This document shows, in pieces, positions 17,855 through 25,617 of a DNA stretch of 41,544 bases (the first letter of the stretch is position 1; the number at the start of each line of letters is the position of its first letter). The notes beneath the pieces were generated by a model that was given only the letters and a program-made list of their open reading frames with translations, was not told where the DNA came from and made no database searches. The stretch covers positions 1 through 41,544 of the forward strand of contig CAKUYM010000009.1 of NCBI GenBank assembly GCA_934716785.1, written 5' to 3'. This DNA comes from an uncultured Bacteroides sp. Lineage in GTDB: Bacteria > Bacteroidota > Bacteroidia > Bacteroidales > Bacteroidaceae. The translations under genes and the position numbers were made by a program.

Positions 17855-18763
17855 ATGGATATTCAGTTTCCCCCTTTTTTGGAGCAGGGCGATAAGATAG
17901 TCATAGTGTCGCCTTCCAGTAAGATAGACAAACATTTTCTGAAAGGCGCCAAGAAGCGGATGGAGTCATGGGGCTTGAAGGTTGTCATAGGAAAGCATGC
18001 CGGTGGCTCTTCCAGCAGATATGCGGGCACGATCAAGCAACGCCTTAAAGACTTGCAGGATGCGATGGACGACCCGACTGTAAAGGCCATTCTTTGCAGT
18101 CGCGGGGGATATGGTGCCGTGCATCTGATAGATAAGATTGATTTCACCGGGTTTTGTGAGCACCCGAAGTGGCTGCTTGGATTTAGTGACATTACGGTAT
18201 TGCACAATTTGTTTCAGAAAAACGGATATGCATCTTTGCATTCATTGATGGCACGCCATCTGACTGTGGAACCGGAAGACGATCCGTGCACCCTTTATTT
18301 GAAAGATATCCTGTTCGGGCAATTGCCTGTTTATACTTGCGGGAAGCATAAGTTGAATAAGCAGGGAAGCGTGCAAGGCACTCTGCGGGGTGGGAATATG
18401 GCGGTGGCTTACGGCTTGCGGGGCACTCCTTATGATATTCCGGCAGAAGGTACGGTGCTGTTTATTGAAGATGTCAGTGAGCGCCCTCATGCCATCGAAC
18501 GGATGATGTACAATCTGAAATTAGGCGGTGTGCTCGAGAAACTGTCAGGGCTTATCATCGGGCAGTTTACTGAATATGAAGAAGATCGCTCTTTGGGGAA
18601 AGATTTGTATGCGGCCTTGGCTGATTTGGTCAAAGAATATGACTATCCGGTCTGTTTTAATTTCCCGGTTGGGCATATCACTCATAATTTGCCGCTTATC
18701 AATGGCGCAAAGGTTGAGTTCACTGTAGGAAAAAAAAAGGTCGAATTGAAGTTTATTTGTTAA
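17855..18763 (+). CDS. LD-carboxypeptidase (peptidase family S66)
   Basis: A 302-residue serine peptidase that removes the terminal D-alanine from muropeptide tetrapeptides during murein recycling, or a related microcin-C-resistance type enzyme. The S66 fold is seen in GDKIVIVSPSSKID, the CSRGGYGAVHLIDKID segment, and the nucleophile elbow WLLGFSDITVLH (Ser111). The catalytic Glu is in LFIEDVSERPHAIERM, and the His in VGHITHNLPL. No signal peptide is visible, so it acts in the cytoplasm as expected for LdcA. It lies 11 bp after the GH16 gene. Confidence 0.93.
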   Translation: MDIQFPPFLEQGDKIVIVSPSSKIDKHFLKGAKKRMESWGLKVVIGKHAGGSSSRYAGTIKQRLKDLQDAMDDPTVKAILCSRGGYGAVHLIDKIDFTGFCEHPKWLLGFSDITVLHNLFQKNGYASLHSLMARHLTVEPEDDPCTLYLKDILFGQLPVYTCGKHKLNKQGSVQGTLRGGNMAVAYGLRGTPYDIPAEGTVLFIEDVSERPHAIERMMYNLKLGGVLEKLSGLIIGQFTEYEEDRSLGKDLYAALADLVKEYDYPVCFNFPVGHITHNLPLINGAKVEFTVGKKKVELKFIC

Positions 18764-18802
18764 TAATCTATTCCATCTGAATGATGCTGTGTTGAAAATG
18801 AT

Positions 18803-18810
18803 TAATTTTG
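18803..18810 (+). promoter_or_regulatory. -7 promoter element of the M28 peptidase/sufE pair
   Basis: TAATTTTG matches TAnnTTTG, 19 bp before the ATG. No good TTTG occurs at 19-21 bp upstream, so confidence is limited. Confidence 0.4.
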
Positions 18811-18829
18811 AGGCATTAATAGAAAAAGA

Positions 18830-19816
18830 ATGATGAAAAAGAAACCTATGATAGTATTGGCAAGTGCCTTTTTGTTGTTATCGGCATTCGCTTGCGGAGG
18901 TGGCAACAAGGTGAATAATACGGATGAACAAGATGGAAAGATTGTGGTAGATGTACCGCGGTTTGATGCGGACAGTGCTTATCTATATGTAAAGAATCAG
19001 GTGGACTTCGGGCCGCGCGTACCTAATACAAAAGGGCATGTGGCTTGTGGAGACTACTTGGCTAAGCAGTTGAAAGATTTTGGGGCGCAGGTGACCGACC
19101 AATATGCCGACCTGATAGCCTATGACGGCACTTTGTTGAAAGCGAGAAACATCATCGGGTCTTATAAACCGGAAAGCAAGAAAAGAGTCGCCCTCTTTGC
19201 ACACTGGGATACTCGCCCATGGGCGGACAGCGATCCGGACGAGAAGAATCACAAGACACCTATATTGGGCGCAAACGATGGAGCGAGCGGAGTGGGAGTC
19301 TTGTTGGAAATAGCCCGCCTGATAAATCAACAACAACCGCAATTGGGCATTGATATCATCTTCCTTGATGCGGAAGATTATGGGGCACACGATCAGAATA
19401 GTGACCAATCATGGTGCTTGGGTGCGCAATATTGGGCGCGCAATCCTCATGTGCAGGGATACAATGCCCGTTTTGGTATCTTGCTTGATATGGTAGGCGG
19501 CAAGAATACCGTTTTCTTGAAGGAATCGTATTCGGAACAATTTGCACCGGATATCAATAAGAAAGTATGGAAAGCGGCTAAGAAATTGGGATATGGAAAA
19601 ATGTTCATTGATGAGGATGGTGGCGGAGTGACGGACGACCACTTGTTTGTCAATCGCTTGGCACGTATCAAGACGATTGATATCATCGCGTCCGATCCCG
19701 AAGGTGGTTTTACTCCTACTTGGCATACGTTGGCGGACAATATGGAGCATATTGATAAAGGCACATTGAAAGCTGTGGGGCAGACTGTATTGGAAGTAAT
19801 TTATAACGAGAAATAA
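18830..19816 (+). CDS. M28 family zinc peptidase, glutaminyl-peptide cyclotransferase-like lipoprotein
   Basis: A 328-residue exported protein with a lipoprotein signal peptide (lipobox AFAC, Cys22). The M28 fold is clear from VDFGPRVPNTKGHVACGDYL, the metal-binding FAHWDTRPWAD, the bridging Asp in GANDGASGVGVLLEIARL, the DAEDYGAHD segment, and the last His in TPTWHTLADNMEHID. The HWDTRPWAD and LDAEDYG patterns are characteristic of glutaminyl cyclases, which convert N-terminal Gln to pyroglutamate in exported proteins. In Bacteroidota many exported proteins start with Gln after signal-peptide cleavage, so this role is plausible. The sufE gene follows after 9 bp. Confidence 0.9.
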   Translation: MMKKKPMIVLASAFLLLSAFACGGGNKVNNTDEQDGKIVVDVPRFDADSAYLYVKNQVDFGPRVPNTKGHVACGDYLAKQLKDFGAQVTDQYADLIAYDGTLLKARNIIGSYKPESKKRVALFAHWDTRPWADSDPDEKNHKTPILGANDGASGVGVLLEIARLINQQQPQLGIDIIFLDAEDYGAHDQNSDQSWCLGAQYWARNPHVQGYNARFGILLDMVGGKNTVFLKESYSEQFAPDINKKVWKAAKKLGYGKMFIDEDGGGVTDDHLFVNRLARIKTIDIIASDPEGGFTPTWHTLADNMEHIDKGTLKAVGQTVLEVIYNEK

Positions 19817-19825
19817 TATATAATC

Positions 19826-20251
19826 ATGTCAATTAATGAATTGCAAGACGAAGTTATTGCTGAGTTCAGTGACTTCGATGACTGGATGGACCGCTACCAA
19901 CTACTTATTGACTTAGGAAATGAGCAGGAACCGCTTGGCGAAAAATATAAAACGGAGCAGAATCTGATTGAAGGATGCCAAAGTCGGGTGTGGCTTCAGG
20001 CGGATGATGTGGATGGCAAGATTGTTTTTAAGGCGGAGAGTGATGCGTTGATTGTTAAGGGAATCATCGCTTTGCTGATTAAAGTGTTGTCGGGACATAC
20101 TCCTGATGAGATTCTCAATGCCGACCTTTATTTTATTGATAAAATAGGGTTGAAAGAGCATCTGTCGCCAACACGTAGCAATGGCCTGCTGTCGATGGTC
20201 AAGCAGATAAGAATGTATGCGTTAGCGTTCAAGGCTAAAGAGGGGAAGTGA
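19826..20251 (+). CDS. sufE: SufE-family sulfur acceptor protein
   Basis: A 141-residue protein that accepts persulfide sulfur from the cysteine desulfurase SufS and passes it to the Suf scaffold for Fe-S cluster assembly in the cytoplasm. The active Cys is Cys51 in LIEGCQSRVWL, and the C-terminal half has the SufE pattern LKEHLSPTRSNGLLSMVKQI. Length is standard. It follows the M28 lipoprotein gene by 9 bp although the functions look unrelated, an arrangement I cannot explain beyond shared transcription. Its stop codon overlaps the stem of a terminator. Confidence 0.93.
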   Translation: MSINELQDEVIAEFSDFDDWMDRYQLLIDLGNEQEPLGEKYKTEQNLIEGCQSRVWLQADDVDGKIVFKAESDALIVKGIIALLIKVLSGHTPDEILNADLYFIDKIGLKEHLSPTRSNGLLSMVKQIRMYALAFKAKEGK

Positions 20252-20267
20252 GAACTTCCCTTTTTTT
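20243..20267 (+). terminator. Rho-independent terminator overlapping the sufE stop codon
   Basis: GGGAAGT (20243-20249) pairs with ACTTCCC (20254-20260) around a 4-base loop, followed by seven T. The TGA stop of sufE (20249-20251) lies in the stem and loop. Confidence 0.8.
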
Positions 20268-21051
20268 ATTCTTGCTTTGCCGAAGCGGCAGTCATGCGGT
20301 GCATTGTCGATACGCTGCCGACAAGTATGAGAACTGCTCCTGACAGGACAATCAGATACGGTGTGCCGCTTATCAAATCATCCATGTTTTCTGTCTCCGG
20401 ATATCGGATGCTGAGATAGACTGCCAAGGAGTTGTTCAGTATGTGCATGAGCATGCAAGGAACCAGGCTTTCGGTTTTATAATACGTCCATGCCAGCAGA
20501 ATACCGATAAGAAAAGCCGGGAGTATTTGAGCCGGATTAATATGAAAGACTCCGAACAGAAGCGCTGAAATAAGGATGGCCTTTGTCGGGGTGTATTGTT
20601 GCAACAGGGCTTTGGTGATGGCACCGCGAAACAGCAGTTCTTCGAGTACCGGACCTACGATGGCTATTGCAAGGATTCCTCCCCAACCGGATTGGAGTAT
20701 ATCGAACGATTGCTCCATGATATTGGGAATCCAGTCGAGCAGCCCCATCAGGGCGGATACTAAAAAGCCGCCGGTAAGAATAGCCAGCCCGCTGCAAATC
20801 AGATAAGGAACCGATACCGGTGACCAGGTCGCTTTTTGTGTACTGATGTAACCGGCTTTCCATAGATAAATACCCATCATAATCTGACCTGCCAGTTGTG
20901 CCGGAATCATGATGATTTGCGTCAAGGCAGTCTGATCTACATTTCCGGTAGTGACCAATAGATAAATGGTGCAGGGAATCATTATCAGAATAGGGGCGAC
21001 AATCTGCGCGAGGAGAAGGTCGATCAGTACTAACTTGATGGCTGTCTTCAT
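20266..21051 (-). CDS. CPBP family intramembrane glutamic endopeptidase
   Basis: A 261-residue integral membrane protein with about seven hydrophobic segments. The CPBP/Abi motifs are intact: motif 1 LEELLFRGAI (Glu137, Glu138, Arg142), motif 2 LLFGVFHINPAQ with its His, and motif 3 CMLMHILNNSLAV. The family includes the prenyl-protein peptidase Rce1 and bacterial bacteriocin self-immunity and signalling proteases; the role here is unknown. It is the last gene of the minus-strand run that starts at the Ca2+ ATPase, 154 bp after ribF, with a candidate small membrane peptide between. Confidence 0.92.
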   Translation of the reverse strand: MKTAIKLVLIDLLLAQIVAPILIMIPCTIYLLVTTGNVDQTALTQIIMIPAQLAGQIMMGIYLWKAGYISTQKATWSPVSVPYLICSGLAILTGGFLVSALMGLLDWIPNIMEQSFDILQSGWGGILAIAIVGPVLEELLFRGAITKALLQQYTPTKAILISALLFGVFHINPAQILPAFLIGILLAWTYYKTESLVPCMLMHILNNSLAVYLSIRYPETENMDDLISGTPYLIVLSGAVLILVGSVSTMHRMTAASAKQE

Positions 21052-21083
21052 AAGTTTTTATTGGAGTCTTTATTGACAGTGGC

Positions 21084-21173
21084 TTATTTAGTTGTAAAGA
21101 AACTGCATATAAACATTGCTAACATGGATATAGCTATTACCACGAGGGAGATACTCATAAATGTCTTTTGCAT
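21084..21173 (-). CDS. Candidate 29-residue single-span membrane peptide
   Basis: A short frame in the ribF-CPBP gap starts ATG at 21173 and stops TAA at 21086-21084. The product starts MQKTFMSISLVVIAISMLAM and is one hydrophobic helix flanked by a Lys near the N-terminus and T-T-K at the C-terminus, as in a small membrane protein. It lies 32 bp before the start of the membrane protease CPBP on the same strand. No Shine-Dalgarno sequence is evident, which is not unusual in Bacteroides. It may be chance; conservation in relatives would decide. Confidence 0.4.
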   Translation of the reverse strand: MQKTFMSISLVVIAISMLAMFICSFFTTK

Positions 21174-21205
21174 AAGGATTTGTTTTTTAGTTGTTGTTTA
21201 TATTA

Positions 21206-22198
21206 TTATTCAACCAGTCTTCTATCAGTCTGCCGACAGAAACTTACTTCTTGAGTACTCAGTATGGTTTCCGCTTCTTCAGCATCTTTATGAAGTTGCA
21301 CTATCAGTTCGTCGATACTTGAGTATTGCATTTCGGGGCGAGTCCGTTTTACAAACGTAAGCCGGATAAACTTATCGTATATATTGGAATGGAAGTGGAG
21401 GATATTCACTTCGATTGTTCGGTTGGAACCGTTGTCTATAGTCGGACGAATGCCGATATTCAACATTCCCATATATGTCTTACCGTCGAATGTCACCCAT
21501 ACGGCATAGACTCCGTCGGCGGGAATGAGTTTGTCCGGATTGTCCACACTTAAGTTGGCGGTCGGGAAGCCGATCTTTCTGCCTACCTGATAACCGCCTA
21601 CCACCGTTCCATCCAAAAAATATTCATATCCTAAGCAGCGGGCAGCCAAGTCCACCTCTCCTTTATGAAGCAACTTACGGATGAGGGAAGAACTGACGGT
21701 GACGTTCTGACCGTTTTCCATTTCTATAGGACCGGCGTATGCTTTAGCCCGGATAACCTCTATGCCAATTTCTTTTCCATAGCGCACATAGTCTTCAAAC
21801 CCTTCGCTGCGGTTGTGACCGAACCGGTGGTCATATCCGATCACCAAACATGCTACTTGAAAGCGCTCTTTTAGAACCTGAGTCATAAACTCGCGTGCAG
21901 TCAGTCGGGAGATTTCCGGTGTAAAATCAAGCATCAGGCAGTAGTCCACTCCGATATCGGCCAACAGATTGGTTTTCTCTTCCGGTGTGGTCAGCAGCTC
22001 CGGCCGATAGTCGGCATTCATCACTTTGCGGGGATGAATGGGAAAAGTGACCAATGCAGAACGTAGACTTTTGGCAGCGGCTATCTCTTTCACCTGTTGG
22101 ATTAGATAGCGGTGCCCTGCATGAACTCCATCGAAAAAACCGATGGTGGCTACGCAAGGTTCCGGAGTGGAATGCAATATGTCATGTATGATCTGCAT
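21206..22198 (-). CDS. ribF: Bifunctional riboflavin kinase / FAD synthetase
   Basis: A 330-residue cytoplasmic enzyme making FMN from riboflavin and then FAD. The N-terminal nucleotidyltransferase domain has CVATIGFFDGVHAGHRYLI and later DHRFGHNRSEGFEDY. The C-terminal kinase domain (about 180-305) has GRKIGFPTANL and MGMLNIGIRPT. I chose ATG 22198 (MQIIHDILHS) because the longer in-frame start at 22243 would overlap the upstream HAD gene and adds a non-conserved extension; from 22198 the gene starts 10 bp after the HAD stop. It belongs to the operon ATPase-HAD-ribF-CPBP. Confidence 0.95.
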   Translation of the reverse strand: MQIIHDILHSTPEPCVATIGFFDGVHAGHRYLIQQVKEIAAAKSLRSALVTFPIHPRKVMNADYRPELLTTPEEKTNLLADIGVDYCLMLDFTPEISRLTAREFMTQVLKERFQVACLVIGYDHRFGHNRSEGFEDYVRYGKEIGIEVIRAKAYAGPIEMENGQNVTVSSSLIRKLLHKGEVDLAARCLGYEYFLDGTVVGGYQVGRKIGFPTANLSVDNPDKLIPADGVYAVWVTFDGKTYMGMLNIGIRPTIDNGSNRTIEVNILHFHSNIYDKFIRLTFVKRTRPEMQYSSIDELIVQLHKDAEEAETILSTQEVSFCRQTDRRLVE

Positions 22199-22208
22199 TG
22201 CTACAAAC

Positions 22209-22832
22209 TTATTTGCTTTTGAAAAGATGGCTCCAGTCTTCACCGGCTTTTGCCGTGTAAGTAGAGATGCCTAATTCTCGGGCTGCTTCACAATTTATTT
22301 CCGTATCGTCGATGAAGAGCGTCTCTTGCGGTTCGATCCCGGCATCCTCGATGACAGCTTTAAAGATTTCCGGATCCGGCTTTGCCAAGTGCATCTCATA
22401 GGAGAGGTAGGTCTTTTCAAAATAATCTTCTACTTTAAAGGTGCGATAGGGGAATAGCTTCTGGCACACATATTTCCAATGGATCTCATTGGTGTTGCTA
22501 AGCAGGTAGACTACATATTTCGAACGCAACTCCAGCAGCAAGTCGAGCTTATAGACCGGCATCTCTCCTAAAAAACTGTTCCATGCTGCGTCTATTTGTT
22601 TGTCGCTGACAACTTTGCCTATCATATCCCGAATCTCATTCCGGAACTCGGCGGAGGTGATCAGCCCTTTTTCCTGTTGGATGAATACACCATGCAATTG
22701 TTGAACGTCCAAATACTTTTCTACGTCTGCGAATCCTAATTTCTTAAAATTCTCTATGCATCGTTGGCGGTCGAGATTGACAAGCACACCGCCCAAATCA
22801 ATAAGGAGGTTTTTAATTCCTTTACTTTTCAT
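22209..22832 (-). CDS. HAD family phosphatase
   Basis: A 207-residue haloacid-dehalogenase superfamily hydrolase of the YihX type. Motif I is LLIDLGGVLVNLD with the nucleophile Asp. Motif II is the VYLLSNTNEIH Ser/Thr region. The C-terminal motifs are LAKPDPEIF (Lys) and TLFIDDTEINCEAARELGI (the acidic pair). Phosphorylated small molecules are the expected substrates, sugar phosphates or FMN-like compounds; the neighbour ribF makes FMN chemistry an attractive but unproven idea. ATG 22832 overlaps the end of the P-type ATPase gene by 11 bp (shared ATGAAAAGTAA). A start at 22865 would extend deeper into that gene, so I prefer 22832. Confidence 0.9.
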   Translation of the reverse strand: MKSKGIKNLLIDLGGVLVNLDRQRCIENFKKLGFADVEKYLDVQQLHGVFIQQEKGLITSAEFRNEIRDMIGKVVSDKQIDAAWNSFLGEMPVYKLDLLLELRSKYVVYLLSNTNEIHWKYVCQKLFPYRTFKVEDYFEKTYLSYEMHLAKPDPEIFKAVIEDAGIEPQETLFIDDTEINCEAARELGISTYTAKAGEDWSHLFKSK

Positions 22833-25527
22833 TTTTACTCTTTTTGTGAATGATGCGTTGTGCAAGGCGGACTATTTCTCCAACCCATAACACCATGGAC
22901 GAAATGCCTGTAATGAGAAGCCAGGTTTGCCAGTCGAGTGGTGTCGTACGGAATACATCCCCACCGAATTGCACAATCAAAAATTGTCCGACCAGAATGG
23001 CCAGCACAACGAATTCCATACCATATGATTGAGAAAGCCCTTTGAATGCCGAGTCGGTAGTCCCGAACACACGGGCATTGAAGAGATTCCAGAATTGTAA
23101 CATGACAAAGAAAGTGAAGAAGACAGTAAGGTTGTGCGTATCCATACCTTTCGGACTGTGGTCGAAATAATAAATCATTCCGAGCAGTATGATAAGGAAG
23201 ATAGAACCTACGCCTATTATATCAGACCGCATCGCTTTAGTAATGATAAAATCAGTGCTGCGACGGGGCTTTTCATGCATCACGGTTTCACTGGGCGGAA
23301 TGGAAGCCAATGCCAATGCGGCAAAGGTGTCCATAATCAGGTTTACCCACAACATTTGCGTTACGGTCAGCGGAAGTTCCGTGCCGATGGCCGAACCCAA
23401 CAGTACGATAAGCAATGCAACGAAATTGATTGTCAACTGGAAGACGATGAAACGCTGGATATTCTTATAAAGCGAACGTCCCCACATGACAGCGGTCCCG
23501 ATACTGTTGAACGAATCGTCGAGCAAGGTGATGTCACTGGCTTCTTTGGCAACGGAAGTCCCTGTTCCCATTGACAAGCCTACTTGGGCATGATTCAATG
23601 CGGGAGCGTCATTCGTTCCGTCTCCGGTCACGGCCACTACCGCTCCTTTTTGCTGGAGCAATTGTACCAGACGCTGTTTGTCTGTCGGGCGGGCGCGCGA
23701 CATGATTTTGATATCCATCACTCTGTCTAATGCCTCTTCGTCACTCAATGCGGCGAATGCCACTCCGGTGATGCGATTCCGTTCCGTATCCGTTTCCGGA
23801 TTCCAAAGGCCTATCTGCCGGGCGATTTCCGTGGCTGTCCCCGGTGTGTCACCGGTCACAATCTTGATGCTGATACCCGCCGACTGGCATTTGGCTACGG
23901 CTGCAGGCACATCCGGACGAATCGGGTCGGAAATGGCTACGATACCCAAGAAGTTCAAGTCATTGGCAGACACCAGCTCCGTACAGTCATTCGGCTCGTT
24001 TTCTCCGACGATCTTGAAAGCAAACCCCAGTGTGCGCATCGCCATATTCTGATAACGCAGCAATTGCGCTTCTACTGTCGAGTGGTATTCCACCGTATCT
24101 ATCCGTTTACCGTCCAGCACGACTTCCTTGCACTTTCCGAATACGATTTCCGGTGCTCCTTTGATATAGAGTATCTTCTTTCCTATGGATGGTGATTCTA
24201 CAAGTGTAGCCATGAACTTCCGTTCGGTAGAGAATGTCAACTGGTCGAGGATATGTGCCTTCTCCCGAAGTCCTAAATAGTCTTTGCCTTGACTGTTCAG
24301 CCATAGCAACAAAGCTACTTCGGTCGGGTTTCCTACTCCTTTGGGCTTTTCACCGGCAACCGTTTCTTCAAGAAAGGCGGTGGAATTGACGCTGATACCT
24401 TCTGCGATAAGTGCGCTGATATCATCATCGGACAGGATTTTGCCATCTTTGATACCATAGAAGTCGGGTTCGTGCACCTGCATCTGGTTCTGTGTCAGTG
24501 TGCCGGTCTTATCCGTACATATCACGGTGATGGCTCCCATCGTTTCACAGGCGTGCATCTTTCGCACCAAGTTGTTGGTTGAAAGCATACGGCGCATATT
24601 CAGTGCCAGACTGAGAGTGACGCTCATCGGCAACCCTTCGGGAACGGCCACAACAATCAATGTTACCGCCATCATGAAATATTTGAGGGTTCGCTCAAAA
24701 ACCGGCAGCCATTCGCGCCAACCGTTCAGTGTACTGAAATCATAATAGAGCAGCACATCTTTCACGAAGAAGATAAGGAAAGCAAGACCGGCAACGGTGA
24801 AGCCTATTTTCCCGATCAGATTGGCAAGTTTCGTCAACTGTATATTCAGCGGTGTCGGCTCAAGGTTGTCCTCCGTGCTTTGGCGGGCCACTTTCCCGAT
24901 TTCGGTGGCGTCTCCCACGTGCATCACACGCATGGTTCCATGTCCGTCCACTACCGTAGTGCCACGCATCACCAAGTTGGAAGCATACGTTGCTTCCTTG
25001 TCAAAATCAGCTTCTATAGTGGTCTTGTTGATAACAGGTTCTCCGGTCAGGTTAGATTCGTTTACCTGCAAGGATATGGCTTCCAAAAGTTCACCGTCTG
25101 CGGGTATCTCCTCACCGGTCTCTAAAAGGACTATATCGCCTACCACAATATCTTTACGGGGCACTTCCTGTACATGTCCGTTGCGGATAACTTTCACTAA
25201 TGTCTCTTCATTGACGGCATTCAGCAGGTCGAATTTCTTATTGGCATCATATTCGAAGAAGAAGCCGATGCCTGTAGCCAGCAGGATAGCGGCAATGATT
25301 CCGATTGTCTCTGCGTATTCGTTCTCGATGAAAGAGATGACTAATGAAAATGCGGCTGCCACTAACAATACGCGTACAACCGGGTCTTCGAATTTTTCGA
25401 GATAGAGCTTCCAAAGGGAAGGGCGCTTGGGAGGCGTTAACAGGTTAATGCCATTTTTTTCCCTGCTTTGTAGGACTTCGTCATCAGTAAGTCCTATATG
25501 ATAAAAGTCATCTTTATTTGTACTCAT
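22822..25527 (-). CDS. P-type Ca2+-translocating ATPase (PMCA-type)
   Basis: A 901-residue inner-membrane pump of the P-type IIA/IIB calcium group. In order: N-terminal cation-ATPase domain, actuator loop with LTGEP (161-164), transmembrane helix 4 with PEGLP (296-300, Ca2+ site), phosphorylation motif DKTGTLTQNQ (Asp339), KGAPEIVF nucleotide-binding segment, hinge motif VAVTGDGTNDAPAL, and the C-terminal membrane bundle. It exports Ca2+ (possibly Mn2+) from the cytoplasm. The last 11 bp overlap the HAD gene. A -7 element (TACTTTTG on the minus strand) lies 28 bp upstream, so the operon ATPase-HAD-ribF-CPBP likely starts here. Confidence 0.95.
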   Translation of the reverse strand: MSTNKDDFYHIGLTDDEVLQSREKNGINLLTPPKRPSLWKLYLEKFEDPVVRVLLVAAAFSLVISFIENEYAETIGIIAAILLATGIGFFFEYDANKKFDLLNAVNEETLVKVIRNGHVQEVPRKDIVVGDIVLLETGEEIPADGELLEAISLQVNESNLTGEPVINKTTIEADFDKEATYASNLVMRGTTVVDGHGTMRVMHVGDATEIGKVARQSTEDNLEPTPLNIQLTKLANLIGKIGFTVAGLAFLIFFVKDVLLYYDFSTLNGWREWLPVFERTLKYFMMAVTLIVVAVPEGLPMSVTLSLALNMRRMLSTNNLVRKMHACETMGAITVICTDKTGTLTQNQMQVHEPDFYGIKDGKILSDDDISALIAEGISVNSTAFLEETVAGEKPKGVGNPTEVALLLWLNSQGKDYLGLREKAHILDQLTFSTERKFMATLVESPSIGKKILYIKGAPEIVFGKCKEVVLDGKRIDTVEYHSTVEAQLLRYQNMAMRTLGFAFKIVGENEPNDCTELVSANDLNFLGIVAISDPIRPDVPAAVAKCQSAGISIKIVTGDTPGTATEIARQIGLWNPETDTERNRITGVAFAALSDEEALDRVMDIKIMSRARPTDKQRLVQLLQQKGAVVAVTGDGTNDAPALNHAQVGLSMGTGTSVAKEASDITLLDDSFNSIGTAVMWGRSLYKNIQRFIVFQLTINFVALLIVLLGSAIGTELPLTVTQMLWVNLIMDTFAALALASIPPSETVMHEKPRRSTDFIITKAMRSDIIGVGSIFLIILLGMIYYFDHSPKGMDTHNLTVFFTFFVMLQFWNLFNARVFGTTDSAFKGLSQSYGMEFVVLAILVGQFLIVQFGGDVFRTTPLDWQTWLLITGISSMVLWVGEIVRLAQRIIHKKSKNEK

Positions 25528-25554
25528 GCAGAAACATGCGTTTAGTTTAGGCTA

Positions 25555-25562
25555 CAAAAGTA
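25555..25562 (-). promoter_or_regulatory. -7 promoter element of the ATPase-HAD-ribF operon
   Basis: CAAAAGTA on the plus strand reads TACTTTTG on the minus strand, matching TAnnTTTG, 27 bp before the ATPase start. No clear TTTG at 19-21 bp upstream. Confidence 0.5.
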
Positions 25563-25617
25563 CAACATAATATTGTGATTGAATGTTTAATTAAAACTTT
25601 TTATGAAGTCGGATTTA

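Noticed and set aside
21061..21360. 99-codon plus-strand frame
   Set aside because: Half lies antisense to the end of ribF; no motif. The minus-strand small peptide at 21084-21173 is a better reading of the gap.
24797..25405. 202-codon open frame on the plus strand
   Set aside because: Antisense to the P-type ATPase; Ser/Thr/Pro-rich shadow sequence.
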